A stretch of DNA of 64,000 nt from Caloramator sp. E03 (lineage in GTDB: Bacteria > Bacillota > Clostridia > Clostridiales > Caloramatoraceae): the NCBI RefSeq assembly GCF_006016075.1, contig NZ_CP040093.1, positions 1,303,069-1,367,068 on the forward strand. Reading direction: 5' to 3'. Position 1 is the first letter of the stretch. Every line of letters starts with the position of its first letter. The notes under the pieces were generated by a model. It was not told the origin of the DNA and searched no databases. It saw only the letters and a program-made list of their open reading frames with translations. A program made the position numbers and the translations under genes. Below, one piece after another: positions 54,124-62,338 of this stretch.

Positions 54124-54984
54124 CTACACCTCCATTAAATTTGATATCTTCTCAATTTGATATACTCTTTTAAACTTATCTATATATTCTTCATCATCTT
54201 TACTATTTTCCATATATTTCTTTATTGTTTTTAAAGTATAATATGGAAAAGAAACATAGGATTTTATTATTTTATCTGTGCCATTATCAATTTTCCTAAT
54301 GCTGCTGTATTTTTTAATAATATCTTTATAAACCCTTTTATCCATTGAATCTTCAATCGAATGTTTTATAAGCAGTGCTACATCTTCTATACACAGGTTA
54401 TATCCCATATCAAATACCTTTACTATTAAAGGCCTTCCATTTTTCACAACAGCAGTGCAGCTTGATGCAGAATTTATACATACTTCCTTTTTCTTCATGC
54501 TATCTTCCAAGGCCTTTAAATATTCTTTTGATTTAAATATCTTCTGACAAGCCTTTGCCCTTATTATAAGCTCATCAAGATACGGCATTACATACTCTTC
54601 AAATTGTGATAGATTTTCTTTATTTGAAACTTCATTTTTAAATCTTTCAAGTTTTGAGATGAGTGCTCTGTATTTTTCTGCTCTTTTTCCCCAGTAAACC
54701 TTTGCTTTTATCCCCTGAGGCTGAACAAACCCTTCAGCACAGTTATGAAAATGAGCAAGCATTGCTGCCATAATCATTATATTTTTCTTATTATCAAGTC
54801 TAAAATTTTCGCTTCCATACTCATTTATATTTATAAATAATCCATTAGTATTTTTTGTGTATATCTTCCCATTTTCTACAATATTAATTCTAATTAAACT
54901 TTTAAACCCATTTGATACAGCATAATTTATAATTGCATTGGCCGATAGAATTTCCCATTCCTTTGCATCAACTAAAATCTCCAT
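54124..54984 (-). CDS. Divergent CotS-like protein without kinase catalytic residues
   Basis: A 286-residue protein placed between two intact CotS genes and sharing their length and helical pattern (MAAMLAHFHNCAEGFVQP matches the LANFHLSARGF helix). Where CotS proteins have LCHHD...HN and DFDYC, this one has NSASSCTAVVKNG and VKVFDMGYN, so both phosphotransfer motifs are lost. It is probably a pseudokinase-like structural coat protein or regulator. ATG at 54984 follows GGAGGGGCAAT and overlaps the upstream cotS by 17 nt. It is not a pseudogene: the frame is open with good RBS and tight operon packing. Confidence 0.82.
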   Translation of the reverse strand: MEILVDAKEWEILSANAIINYAVSNGFKSLIRINIVENGKIYTKNTNGLFININEYGSENFRLDNKKNIMIMAAMLAHFHNCAEGFVQPQGIKAKVYWGKRAEKYRALISKLERFKNEVSNKENLSQFEEYVMPYLDELIIRAKACQKIFKSKEYLKALEDSMKKKEVCINSASSCTAVVKNGRPLIVKVFDMGYNLCIEDVALLIKHSIEDSMDKRVYKDIIKKYSSIRKIDNGTDKIIKSYVSFPYYTLKTIKKYMENSKDDEEYIDKFKRVYQIEKISNLMEV

Positions 54985-55990
54985 ATTGCCCCTCCTTTAG
55001 TCTTTGTTCAAATTCCCTTAAAAAGCTCATCCTTTCTTTACTATCTTCTACAATTCTTTTCAGCTTTCTTAAAAAAAACTCCTCTTCCCAAGGCTGTTTC
55101 TCAACATAATACTGAAGCCCTACCTGCCAAAAATCCTGTGGGAATTGCATAAAGCAAAAGATTAAATATATCTCATCATTACTTATAGGTATCTTTTCAT
55201 AATACACTGAAAGTATAAAATCCAAAATTTCAAAATCCCAATTACCATATTTTAAGTTTCTTATAATAATGCTTGATAGATCGTGAAGGTTAGTATCTAA
55301 TATACAGTAATCAAAATCTATCATGTACATATCAAGATTTGATGTAATAAGAAAATTATGATTTGCAGTATCGTGATGGCAAAGATAAGATAACTCCTTA
55401 TGCCTTTCCATAATTTCAAAGTATTTTGATTCTTCAAGATCCTTAATAGCCTTAAGCCCTTGTCTATAATGAGAATCAAAATATTTTAAATATATGTTAT
55501 CAAAATCAGAAAGCTTATCCTTGGATTTAATAAGTGCTTTAAAATATAAAAGCTCATCACATCTTTTCTTAAACCTTTTAATCCATTTCCCATAATAATT
55601 TCTGTTCTTTATATAAAAATCTATCTTAAATCCCATCGATGCTATATGAAGATTGCTTAAAGTATTAACACACATTTTAAGCTCAACAGGATTTTTAAAA
55701 TCAGCTTCCCTGGAATCAATCCACTTACACAAATATCCATAGCCTTCATTTACTTTTATAAAATTTTCTCCATTTTTTGTTTTAATGGGTGGAAGTACCC
55801 CTTCAAACCCTCTTTTATATAAATAATCTATTGCACTTACTATAAACCTGAACTGATCTATATCATAATTTGAGGATTTAAAGCACATATATTCATTGTC
55901 AGTTTTAATCCTAAAAGCATTTTTAATTTTTTCAATCTCATAAACTTCAATTTTATAATTATTTTGAATAAGCTCCTTTATTCCATCCAT
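54968..55990 (-). CDS. CotS-family spore coat protein (kinase-like), copy 3
   Basis: A 340-residue kinase-fold CotS-type protein, first in the three-gene run. Catalytic loop SYLCHHDTANHNFLITSN and MIDFDYCILDTNLHD are intact. The KWIDSREADFKNPVELKM segment corresponds to the hinge region WIEGRECDFK of copy 1. I chose ATG at 55990, with GGAG about nine bases upstream, over an in-frame TTG eight codons earlier. It is divergent from a glycosyltransferase gene 140 bp away, so both may share a late sporulation control region. Confidence 0.9.
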   Translation of the reverse strand: MDGIKELIQNNYKIEVYEIEKIKNAFRIKTDNEYMCFKSSNYDIDQFRFIVSAIDYLYKRGFEGVLPPIKTKNGENFIKVNEGYGYLCKWIDSREADFKNPVELKMCVNTLSNLHIASMGFKIDFYIKNRNYYGKWIKRFKKRCDELLYFKALIKSKDKLSDFDNIYLKYFDSHYRQGLKAIKDLEESKYFEIMERHKELSYLCHHDTANHNFLITSNLDMYMIDFDYCILDTNLHDLSSIIIRNLKYGNWDFEILDFILSVYYEKIPISNDEIYLIFCFMQFPQDFWQVGLQYYVEKQPWEEEFFLRKLKRIVEDSKERMSFLREFEQRLKEGQYGDFS

Positions 55991-56131
55991 CCTATCATCT
56001 CCAGGGTAAAACAAATTCTATTTTATAATATGAAAGCAGTAACTAAATGTGATAAGAAATGAGATTTTATGCACAATATAATAAAAATTATAATATTAAT
56101 AATATATAGGCTAAATTGGAGAGTGAATCAG

Positions 56132-57259
56132 GTGAAAATTGCTATAGATGCAAGGGGTGCCAACTGGTATGCAGGTACAGGAATAGGGACATATACCCAG
56201 CAAGTTTTAAAATATATTCTTAAACTTGATACTGAAAATGAGTATATTCTTTATTGGTGTGGAACTAATTATAAAGATATGTATTTGAATCCAAATATTA
56301 CTATAAGCATAGCATCTAAAAAGCACCACAGGTTTTTTGAGGAATACTTTATACCGGAAAATATAAAAAATAAATCTATAGATATATATCATGTACCTCA
56401 AAACGGTATCGGTCTTCCCCATAAAAAAAACTGCCTGTATATATCAACAATTCATGATCTTATACCATATATAATGCCGGAAACCGTTGGAAGAGGATAC
56501 CTTAAAAGATTCATTGCCCAAATGCCTGAAATAATTCAAAACTCAGATATGATAATAACTGTATCAGAGTTTTCAAAGAAAGATATAATGAGAATATTTG
56601 ACGTTGATGAATATAGAATAAAAGTAACTCCCCTTGCAGCAGACAGCTGCTTTATGCCAATAGATAAAAATACTGCTAAAGAATTTATTAAAAACAACTA
56701 TTCTATAGAATATAATTATATACTTTATCTTGGAGGCTTTAGCCCAAGAAAAAATGTAAAATCCCTTATTGTTGCCTATTCAAGAATTTTTAAAGACATT
56801 CAAAGGGATATAAAATTAGTTATACTTGGTCCATCAAAGGACGACCATTCCTATTTAATAGAGCTTTGCACAAGCCTTGGAATAAAAGACAATGTAATAT
56901 TTACAGGCTTTGTACCTTATGAGCACCTTCCCTATTTTTACAACGCCTCTACTATTTTTGTATATCCATCCTTATATGAGGGATTTGGCCTTCCTCCCCT
57001 TGAGGCTATGTCCTGTAAAGTTCCTGTTATAACATCAAACATATCTTCAATTCCTGAAGTTACAGGGGATGGTGCTATTTTAATTAATCCCTTTGATACA
57101 GAGGATCTAAAATGTGCAATAGAAAGATTACTTGAAAATGAAAACTTAAGATATGAAATTGCCCAAAAAGGATTCTTGCGTTCAAAGGAGTTTTCATGGA
57201 TTAAAACCGCCAAAAACACCCTTAACATATATAAAGAAACCTACGAAAGATTTAAATAG
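56132..57259 (+). CDS. Glycosyltransferase family 4, coat-cluster copy 2
   Basis: A 375-residue GT-B glycosyltransferase paralogous to that at 49070: KIAIDARGANWYAGTGIGTYT, IYHVPQNGIGLPH and YLGGFSPRKNVKSLI line up with it, and the EX7E region is YEGFGLPPLEAMSCK. I chose GTG at 56132, eight bases after GGAGAG, because this gives the same length and N-terminus as the paralogue; an ATG 21 codons upstream adds an unconserved hydrophobic leader. Probably acts on the same coat polysaccharide (inference). A repeat block begins 10 nt after its stop. Confidence 0.9.
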   Translation: MKIAIDARGANWYAGTGIGTYTQQVLKYILKLDTENEYILYWCGTNYKDMYLNPNITISIASKKHHRFFEEYFIPENIKNKSIDIYHVPQNGIGLPHKKNCLYISTIHDLIPYIMPETVGRGYLKRFIAQMPEIIQNSDMIITVSEFSKKDIMRIFDVDEYRIKVTPLAADSCFMPIDKNTAKEFIKNNYSIEYNYILYLGGFSPRKNVKSLIVAYSRIFKDIQRDIKLVILGPSKDDHSYLIELCTSLGIKDNVIFTGFVPYEHLPYFYNASTIFVYPSLYEGFGLPPLEAMSCKVPVITSNISSIPEVTGDGAILINPFDTEDLKCAIERLLENENLRYEIAQKGFLRSKEFSWIKTAKNTLNIYKETYERFK

Positions 57260-57269
57260 GTGAGGTAGG

Positions 57270-57418
57270 GGGACGGTTACTTATTTATGCCATTTTCTCC
57301 ATCATTGGTGCCTGGCACCGGAGATGGAGAAAATGGAGAAAAACTGCCGCCAGTTGAAGTGACAAACTTTTTCATGCCGTCGTTGTGGCTATTGATTAGC
57401 CATAACCTGTTACTTATC
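57270..57418. repeat. Composite dispersed repeat, copy with GGTGCCTGGCACCGG palindrome
   Basis: GGGACGGTTACTTATT (57270-57285), palindrome GGTGCCTGGCACCGG (57307-57321), a GGAGATGGAGAAAA tract, core TTTTTCATGCCGTCGTTG, a TGGCTA/TAGCCA hairpin and CTGTTACTTAT (to 57417). Closest to the copies at 58878-59046 and 60135-60280. Confidence 0.9.
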
Positions 57419-57440
57419 TTAGATATATTGACATCAAGTA

Positions 57441-57502
57441 AAAAAAACTCCAACTTGGTAAATAATACTAAAAAATGTATTCCAAGTTGGAGTGCTTTTT
57501 TA
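57441..57502 (+). repeat. Solo copy of the RAYT leader hairpin
   Basis: Arms ACTCCAACTTGG (57447-57458) and CCAAGTTGGAGT (57482-57493), then GCTTTTTT. The 23-nt loop matches the loop before the RAYT gene on its coding strand (AAATAATACTAAAAA shared). No transposase gene follows. It also acts as a plausible terminator for manC or the glycosyltransferase gene. Confidence 0.85.
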
Positions 57503-57526
57503 TCCTGCTATTTTAGCAAGCACTAT

Positions 57527-58591
57527 TTACATAAACCTCTCCAATTCATCTTTGCTGCACATATTCTTTACAAGCTCCTTTATCTGCTGACACCTATCCT
57601 TTGGGCATATTAAAAGAGCATCCTCAGTATCTACTATAAGCATATCCTTTAATCCAATTGCAGAGATTAGCCTTTTTTCTCCAAGTATCATTGTATTGGA
57701 AACATCCAAAAGCCCCACATGACACCCTGATATTATATTGTTGTTTTCATCATGGTTTAAAAATCTTTCAAGGGATACAAAACTTCCAATATCATCCCAA
57801 TCAAATGATGTTTCAAGCACAACAGCCCTATGAGTTCTTTGCATAACTCCAAAGTCAATTGAAATCCCATCAATCTTTGAATATTCCTCATCTATTATTT
57901 CTTCTTCTTTTTCTGTTCCTATATATTCATACATCTTCATAAGGTTTTTATAAAGGTCAGGAAGATACTTTTTTATCTCCCTAAGGAGTCTATCTGCTCT
58001 CCATACGAACATACCGCTGTTCCAAAGATAATTTCCCTTTTCAAGAAAGCTCTTTGCAACATCAACATTAGGTTTTTCTACAAATCTTTTTACTTTAAAA
58101 ATTCCATTTTCAATTTGTTCACCTTTTTCTATATATCCATATCCCGACTCAGGCCTTGTTGGGTTTATTCCCATAGTTACAAGATAATCTCCATCATACG
58201 CTATATCTATTGCCTTTTTTAGCGTTTTCTCAAACTCCTCCTGCCCTATGATAATATGATCCGAAGGAAGCACAACCATAATAGCCTCAAAGTCCCTCTT
58301 TAAAAGTTTTATTGCAGCAAGCCCTATACAAGAAGCAGTTTCTTTATTAAGGGGCTCTTTAAATATGTTTTCTTCATTTATATCAAGAAGGTTTTGAATA
58401 ATTGGAACATAGACTTTATTAGTCACAACACATATTTTTGAAGGTTCAATAACATTTCTTATTCTGTCAACAGTACACTCAATCATGCTTTTTTCTCCAA
58501 CAGTTTTTAAAAACTGCTTAGGAAGACTTTTTCGTGATTTTGGCCAAAACCTTGATCCTAATCCTCCTGACATTATAACAGCATAAACCAT
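57527..58591 (-). CDS. Mannose-1-phosphate guanylyltransferase
   Basis: A 354-residue nucleotidyltransferase making GDP-mannose. The GGLGSRFWPKSRKSLPKQFL loop (about 9-28) is the diagnostic GTP-binding motif, MVVLPSDHII the metal-binding segment, and RPESGYGYIEKG and FVEKPNVDVAKSFLEKGNYLWNSGMFVW the sugar-phosphate site. It lacks the C-terminal isomerase domain, so it is the monofunctional short ManC type. ATG at 58591 follows GGAGGGATTTTT. It likely supplies GDP-mannose to the coat-cluster glycosyltransferases (inference). No phosphomannomutase is in the window. Confidence 0.93.
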   Translation of the reverse strand: MVYAVIMSGGLGSRFWPKSRKSLPKQFLKTVGEKSMIECTVDRIRNVIEPSKICVVTNKVYVPIIQNLLDINEENIFKEPLNKETASCIGLAAIKLLKRDFEAIMVVLPSDHIIIGQEEFEKTLKKAIDIAYDGDYLVTMGINPTRPESGYGYIEKGEQIENGIFKVKRFVEKPNVDVAKSFLEKGNYLWNSGMFVWRADRLLREIKKYLPDLYKNLMKMYEYIGTEKEEEIIDEEYSKIDGISIDFGVMQRTHRAVVLETSFDWDDIGSFVSLERFLNHDENNNIISGCHVGLLDVSNTMILGEKRLISAIGLKDMLIVDTEDALLICPKDRCQQIKELVKNMCSKDELERFM

Positions 58592-58662
58592 AAAAATCCC
58601 TCCGTATAATCATAGTATGCAAAGGGATTATTTTGGTTACATTTAATACATGGCAAACTGCT

Positions 58663-59046
58663 GGGACGGTTAGTGTGAAAATGTTCATTTACAAAAAAGG
58701 AAAAAGTACAAGCCAAGGGACGGTTACTTATTTTATACACAATATCTGCAAAATCAGGGGGACATGCATAAAATATTATGTCTATTATCTAATATAATAA
58801 GTAACCGTCCCTTCTGTTACCTTTGAAAAACCACAAACTTTTTCATGCCGTCGTTGTGGCTACTTTTAGTCATGACCTGTTAGTGTGAAAAAGTTTTCTC
58901 CATCCTTGGTGCCTGGCACCGGAAATGGAGAAAAGATGAAAAAAGTGCCACCAGTTAATAAGTGACAAACTTTTTCATGCCGTCGTTGTGGCTATTTATT
59001 AGTCATGCCCTGTTACTTATTGAAACTACGGGCACGGTTACTTATT
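58663..59046. repeat. Tandem composite repeats, copies 3 and 4, in the 58592-59137 gene-free stretch
   Basis: Copy 3 (58663-58885) has the 95-bp unit 58717-58811 bounded by GGGACGGTTACTTATT and AATAAGTAACCGTCCC. It runs at CTGTTAGTGTGAAAAAG directly into copy 4, which has GGTGCCTGGCACCGG (58908-58922), the core TTTTTCATGCCGTCGTTG and CTGTTACTTATT (to 59021), and a final GGGCACGGTTACTTATT (59030-59046). No gene lies here. Confidence 0.92.
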
Positions 59047-59098
59047 TATATCAAAATCTACATAAACTATATATATGTTAATACTAAAAAGTAAATCA

Positions 59099-59130
59099 GC
59101 CGTTTATAAGATAGACATCTTATAAACGGC
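59099..59130 (-). terminator. Hairpin terminator after the 44-residue peptide gene
   Basis: 14-bp arms GCCGTTTATAAGAT (59099-59112) and ATCTTATAAACGGC (59117-59130), 4-nt loop, followed on the minus strand by TGATTTACTTTTT. It begins 7 nt after the small gene's stop codon. Confidence 0.75.
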
Positions 59131-59137
59131 AATTAAG

Positions 59138-59272
59138 TCATCTCCTTCTTATTCTAAAAAAATCCTTAAATATCAAAACTATTCCCCTAAAAATAAACTC
59201 AAACAAAGTTTCTAAAAGGATTATTATTCCTGAGATAATAATTCCAACAACAAGCAATGTAAAATTAAACAT
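59138..59272 (-). CDS. Predicted 44-residue hydrophobic peptide
   Basis: A small gene not easily seen because of its length: MFNFTLLVVGIIISGIIILL then ETLFEFIFRGIVLIFKDFFR and a basic IRRR end. One clear membrane helix (about residues 4-21) is followed by an amphipathic Phe/Ile-rich helix. ATG at 59272 follows GGTGACAATT; a strong 14-bp terminator stands 7 nt after the stop. Gene-plus-terminator spacing supports a real transcript. I do not recognise the family; a small spore or toxin-like membrane peptide are both possible. It lies between a repeat block and the LysM-CAP gene on the same strand. Confidence 0.55.
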   Translation of the reverse strand: MFNFTLLVVGIIISGIIILLETLFEFIFRGIVLIFKDFFRIRRR

Positions 59273-59332
59273 AATTGTCACCAAAAAAAATGCTTTATAT
59301 TATAATATTAATAAAAAAAAGATAGGGATACA

Positions 59333-59369
59333 AAATTTAAGGTGACAGAATATCTGTCACCTTAAATTT
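59333..59369 (-). terminator. 17-bp perfect hairpin at the end of the LysM-CAP gene
   Basis: Arms AAATTTAAGGTGACAGA (59333-59349) and TCTGTCACCTTAAATTT (59353-59369), 3-nt loop. The stem contains the stop codon. Minus-strand tail TGTATCCCTATCTTTTTTTTATT is partly T-rich. Confidence 0.78.
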
Positions 59370-59985
59370 AATACGGCTTTATGAACATCTGTGTCCAATA
59401 GCATACTCCATTTGCATCTTTTGCAAGACCTACTCCTATTTGAGTATAAGATGGGCTTAGTATATTAGCCCTGTGCCCTGAAGAATTCATCCAAGCGTTC
59501 ATAACCTCTTGGGGGGTTCTCTGCCCATAAGCTATGTTTTCTCCAGCAGATGAAAATCTTATCCCAAAGTTTTGCATCATAGTAAAAGGAGAGCCGTAAG
59601 TTGGAGATGTATGAGAGAAATATTTCTTATCAATCATATCCTGTGACTTATACCTTGCAACTCTGCAAAGCTGCCAATTTTTACTTAATGCCTGAAGCCC
59701 AGCTTTTGCCCTTTCAACATTTACAAGTCTTATAACTTCATCCTCCATACCTACTATAGTCTGATCTATAGATGGTATGTTTATCTTTTGTCCAGGGTAT
59801 ATAAGGTTTGGATTTGGTATTTGTTTATTAGCATCAATTATCTCTTTTACGCCTACCTGATACTTTACAGCTATTTTCCATAAGCTGTCTCCAGGCTGTA
59901 CTACATAAACATTGCTTTGCTTAGCATTAGCTGGAAAACAAACTAATGTAAAAAGAAATAAAAATATAAAAATCTTTTTCTTCAT
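59368..59985 (-). CDS. Secreted LysM and CAP (SCP-like) domain protein
   Basis: A 205-residue secreted protein. Signal peptide (about 1-22, ending PANAKQ), one LysM domain (about 26-70: VYVVQPGDSLWKIAVKYQ and YPGQKINIPS), then a CAP domain of the YkwD type (about 80-205: LVNVERAKAGLQALS, KYFSHTSPTYGSP, SSAGENIAYGQRTPQEVMNAWMNSSGHRANIL, YWTQMF). CAP His/Glu residues (FSH, GENIA, GHR) are present. Such proteins occur in spores (SafA-like partners) or the cell wall. I chose ATG at 59985, after AGAGGTGATATTT. Confidence 0.92.
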   Translation of the reverse strand: MKKKIFIFLFLFTLVCFPANAKQSNVYVVQPGDSLWKIAVKYQVGVKEIIDANKQIPNPNLIYPGQKINIPSIDQTIVGMEDEVIRLVNVERAKAGLQALSKNWQLCRVARYKSQDMIDKKYFSHTSPTYGSPFTMMQNFGIRFSSAGENIAYGQRTPQEVMNAWMNSSGHRANILSPSYTQIGVGLAKDANGVCYWTQMFIKPY

Positions 59986-60134
59986 AAATATCACCTCTAT
60001 TTTATTTTCTATAGAGGTTTAATATTTTATAACAAGAATATTATTCCAATTAGTGTTTTAAAGCAAAAAAGTTCATTAAAGCCATAATACTTATTTCTAT
60101 TCTTTTGCTTAAAAAAATTTACGAAAGTATCTAT

Positions 60135-60280
60135 AATAAGTAACCGTCCCCGATAACGATAACTTGGTGCCTGGCACCGGAGATGGAGAAAATAGGGAAA
60201 AAGTGCCACCCAGTTGACAAGTGACAAACTTTTTCATGCATTCGTTGTGGCTATTACTTAATCATGACCTGTTACTTATT
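60135..60280. repeat. Composite dispersed repeat, copy 6, in the 59995-60371 gene-free stretch
   Basis: AATAAGTAACCGTCCC (60135-60150), palindrome GGTGCCTGGCACCGG (60166-60180), GGAGATGGAGAAAA, core TTTTTCATGCATTCGTTG (two changes) and CTGTTACTTATT (to 60280). Here the first motif is inverted relative to the 57270 copy. The rest of the gap is AT-rich promoter-like DNA for the next gene. Confidence 0.9.
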
Positions 60281-60371
60281 TATTAATATTACTAAACAAT
60301 TGAACATAATAAAAAATTGGTTATTTTTAAATTTAAATTATGTGATATAATACTATGCAGGAGGGCTGAAA

Positions 60372-61364
60372 ATGAAAAGATTTTTATTAATAATTCTGCC
60401 TGTTATACTTCTATCATCCTTTGCCCTTATAAAGAGTTCTTCAAAGAAAGATTCTAAAATAATTTCAGATATAAAAAATACTAAAAAAATAATAGATGCT
60501 GAAGTTTTAGAAGCAAAAGTTGATAACAAAATTAAAGCTGTTAGTGTAGATGGATCATTCCCATTTGATGTATCAAAGGTTAAAGATTTGGAATTTAATC
60601 TTATAATACTAAAAAATGCAGGAGTTAGAATACCTTCGTCTCCTTATAAAACAGATTATAAAGCTTTAAAATCCCTTGAAAAAAACATTAAAGAAATTGA
60701 AAAGGTTAATATGAATTATATAATCGATGTTACTTCTGGGCCTGGGTTTTCTTCTGATGGAAATATTTCAAGTATCTTTACAAACGATACCGAAGCTTTA
60801 TATTTTTCAAAGATGCTTTGTGAAATAATAAAAAGGCATAGCAATAGCAAGTATTTTAAAGGAATAATGTTAGACTTGGAAAATACAAATGTACTTGAAG
60901 AAAACTACTATAATACTACAAAATATATAATTGAAAAAGTTCAAAAAAACTATCCCGATGTAAAAATACTGCTCAGCCTTTATCCGCTTTCCTTTGAAAA
61001 CAACTTTCAAAATATTTTAGTACCTAAGCTTAGCAACGTTACTTTAAATGGAGTAGTTTACTTTAAAGGCATGTCATACCCGGGGTATGCAGCAGGATAC
61101 AAAACATCACTAAAACTTAATAAAAACATACTGCTATCAAACCTACAAACCTTTAAGGAATTTAGTGACAGGAACAATTATGATATGATAATTACAGTAA
61201 AAATACCATGGACTGAAAAATCCGATATATTACTGCAAGATATATTTGAAATTTCAAAGATGCTTCATCTAAATATTAATATATATAACATAAACAGCTT
61301 AGACGATTATGATTTTTCACAAAACAAAGATGTGTTAAAGATAATAGAAAGAAATAACAAATAG
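60372..61364 (+). CDS. Exported protein of unknown function, TIM-barrel-like
   Basis: A 330-residue protein with an N-terminal signal or anchor (about 1-21, MKRFLLIILPVILLSSFALI). The remainder suggests alternating beta/alpha segments: IKAVSVDGSFPFDVSKVKDL, MNYIIDVTSGPGFSSDG, KGIMLDLENTNVLEENY, VKILLSLYPLSFENN, VVYFKGMSYPGYAAGY and YDMIITVKIPWTEK, the order expected of a TIM-barrel glycoside hydrolase-like protein with Asp/Glu at strand ends (DLEN). I cannot name a family. ATG at 60372 follows CAGGAGGGCTGAAA. It is convergent with uppP and shares a terminator. Confidence 0.72.
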   Translation: MKRFLLIILPVILLSSFALIKSSSKKDSKIISDIKNTKKIIDAEVLEAKVDNKIKAVSVDGSFPFDVSKVKDLEFNLIILKNAGVRIPSSPYKTDYKALKSLEKNIKEIEKVNMNYIIDVTSGPGFSSDGNISSIFTNDTEALYFSKMLCEIIKRHSNSKYFKGIMLDLENTNVLEENYYNTTKYIIEKVQKNYPDVKILLSLYPLSFENNFQNILVPKLSNVTLNGVVYFKGMSYPGYAAGYKTSLKLNKNILLSNLQTFKEFSDRNNYDMIITVKIPWTEKSDILLQDIFEISKMLHLNINIYNINSLDDYDFSQNKDVLKIIERNNK

Positions 61365-61385
61365 GGTGCTCATGCACCCTATTTT
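61360..61385. terminator. Bidirectional terminator between the exported protein gene and uppP
   Basis: AATAGGGTGC-TCAT-GCACCCTATT with T-run on the + strand; contains the stop region of both convergent genes. Confidence 0.85.
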
Positions 61386-62167
61386 TATATGAACAATAAA
61401 ACTATAATTCCAAGTATTATCCTATAGTATGCAAAAGGAGCAAGCTTTCTCTTCTTTATATAGCTCATAAAGAAAGCAATTACAATATAAGCAACTATAA
61501 ATGAAACTACTGTTCCAACAAGCATTACAATCCACTGATATAGGCTAAAAGCAAGTCCTCCTTTAACCACCATCAATACTGCAGCTCCAATTAAAGTTGG
61601 AATAGCTAAAAAGAATGAAAACTCTGCTGCAACCTCACGTGAAAGCCCAATTAAAAGACCTCCTATAATAGTTGAGGCAGAACGGGACATCCCTGGCCAC
61701 ATCGCAAGGCATTGAATTAGCCCAATTACAAAAGCATCTTTATAGGATATCTCATCTGTATTATAAACCCTTACCCTCTTTAGCCTACTCTCTGCATATA
61801 AAAGAAGCAGCGCACCAACTATAAGAGCCAAAGCAACAGGCTTTGGATAGAAAAGATGTTCCTCAAGGAAATCTTTAAATAAAAGCCCTAAAACCATTGC
61901 CGGCAAAAAACCAACCACTACCTTTGCCCATAGCCTATATACCTTTTTTGACTGCTTACTGTGCCCCAGCTTTGGAAATAGCTTATCCTTAAAATAAATT
62001 ATTACAGCAAGTATTGCCCCAACCTGAATAACAACATCAAAAGCATTTGCAAAACTACCTGTGAACTTTATAAATTTGTTTGCAATAATAAGATGCCCTG
62101 TTGATGATATTGGCAAAAATTCTGTAAGACCTTCAATAATTCCAAGTATTATTGCCTTTATTATCAT
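61385..62167 (-). CDS. uppP: Undecaprenyl-diphosphatase (BacA/UppP)
   Basis: A 260-residue membrane enzyme that dephosphorylates undecaprenyl diphosphate for reuse as lipid carrier in wall synthesis. Motifs: GIIEGLTEFLPISSTGHLII (about 9-28, with catalytic Glu and Ser-Ser-Thr-Gly-His) and IQCLAMWPGMSRSASTIIGG (about 150-169, PGxSRS). About eight TM helices. I chose ATG at 62167, after AGGAGGGTTAAA, over a longer reading that would pass through a repeat palindrome. The GGTGCC palindrome lies 29 bp upstream of the start and so is in its leader. Confidence 0.95.
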   Translation of the reverse strand: MIIKAIILGIIEGLTEFLPISSTGHLIIANKFIKFTGSFANAFDVVIQVGAILAVIIYFKDKLFPKLGHSKQSKKVYRLWAKVVVGFLPAMVLGLLFKDFLEEHLFYPKPVALALIVGALLLLYAESRLKRVRVYNTDEISYKDAFVIGLIQCLAMWPGMSRSASTIIGGLLIGLSREVAAEFSFFLAIPTLIGAAVLMVVKGGLAFSLYQWIVMLVGTVVSFIVAYIVIAFFMSYIKKRKLAPFAYYRIILGIIVLLFI

Positions 62168-62195
62168 TTTAACCCTCCTATCTTTTTCTCCAGTG

Positions 62196-62224
62196 TTTTC
62201 TCCGGTGCCAGGCACCGGAGAAAA
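62196..62224. repeat. 29-nt perfect palindrome containing GGTGCCAGGCACC, in the uppP leader
   Basis: Arms TTTTCTCCGGTGCC (62196-62209) and GGCACCGGAGAAAA (62211-62224) around one A. It is the same GGTGCCTGGCACC palindrome as in the composite repeats, in isolation. On the RNA it would form a strong hairpin upstream of the uppP RBS. Confidence 0.9.
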
Positions 62225-62338
62225 GTAGCTGTCTTTTTTAACCTACCTTTTAGGATACAACAAATAAAAGCTTCATTCAACTTTATATATACATAATTAT
62301 CATATTATTAATAAATAAAAAATATATTTTAATAATAA

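Noticed and set aside
54124-54984. Middle CotS-like gene as a pseudogene
   Set aside because: Frame, RBS and 17-nt overlap with the upstream gene are intact; only catalytic motifs are missing, which fits a pseudokinase rather than decay.
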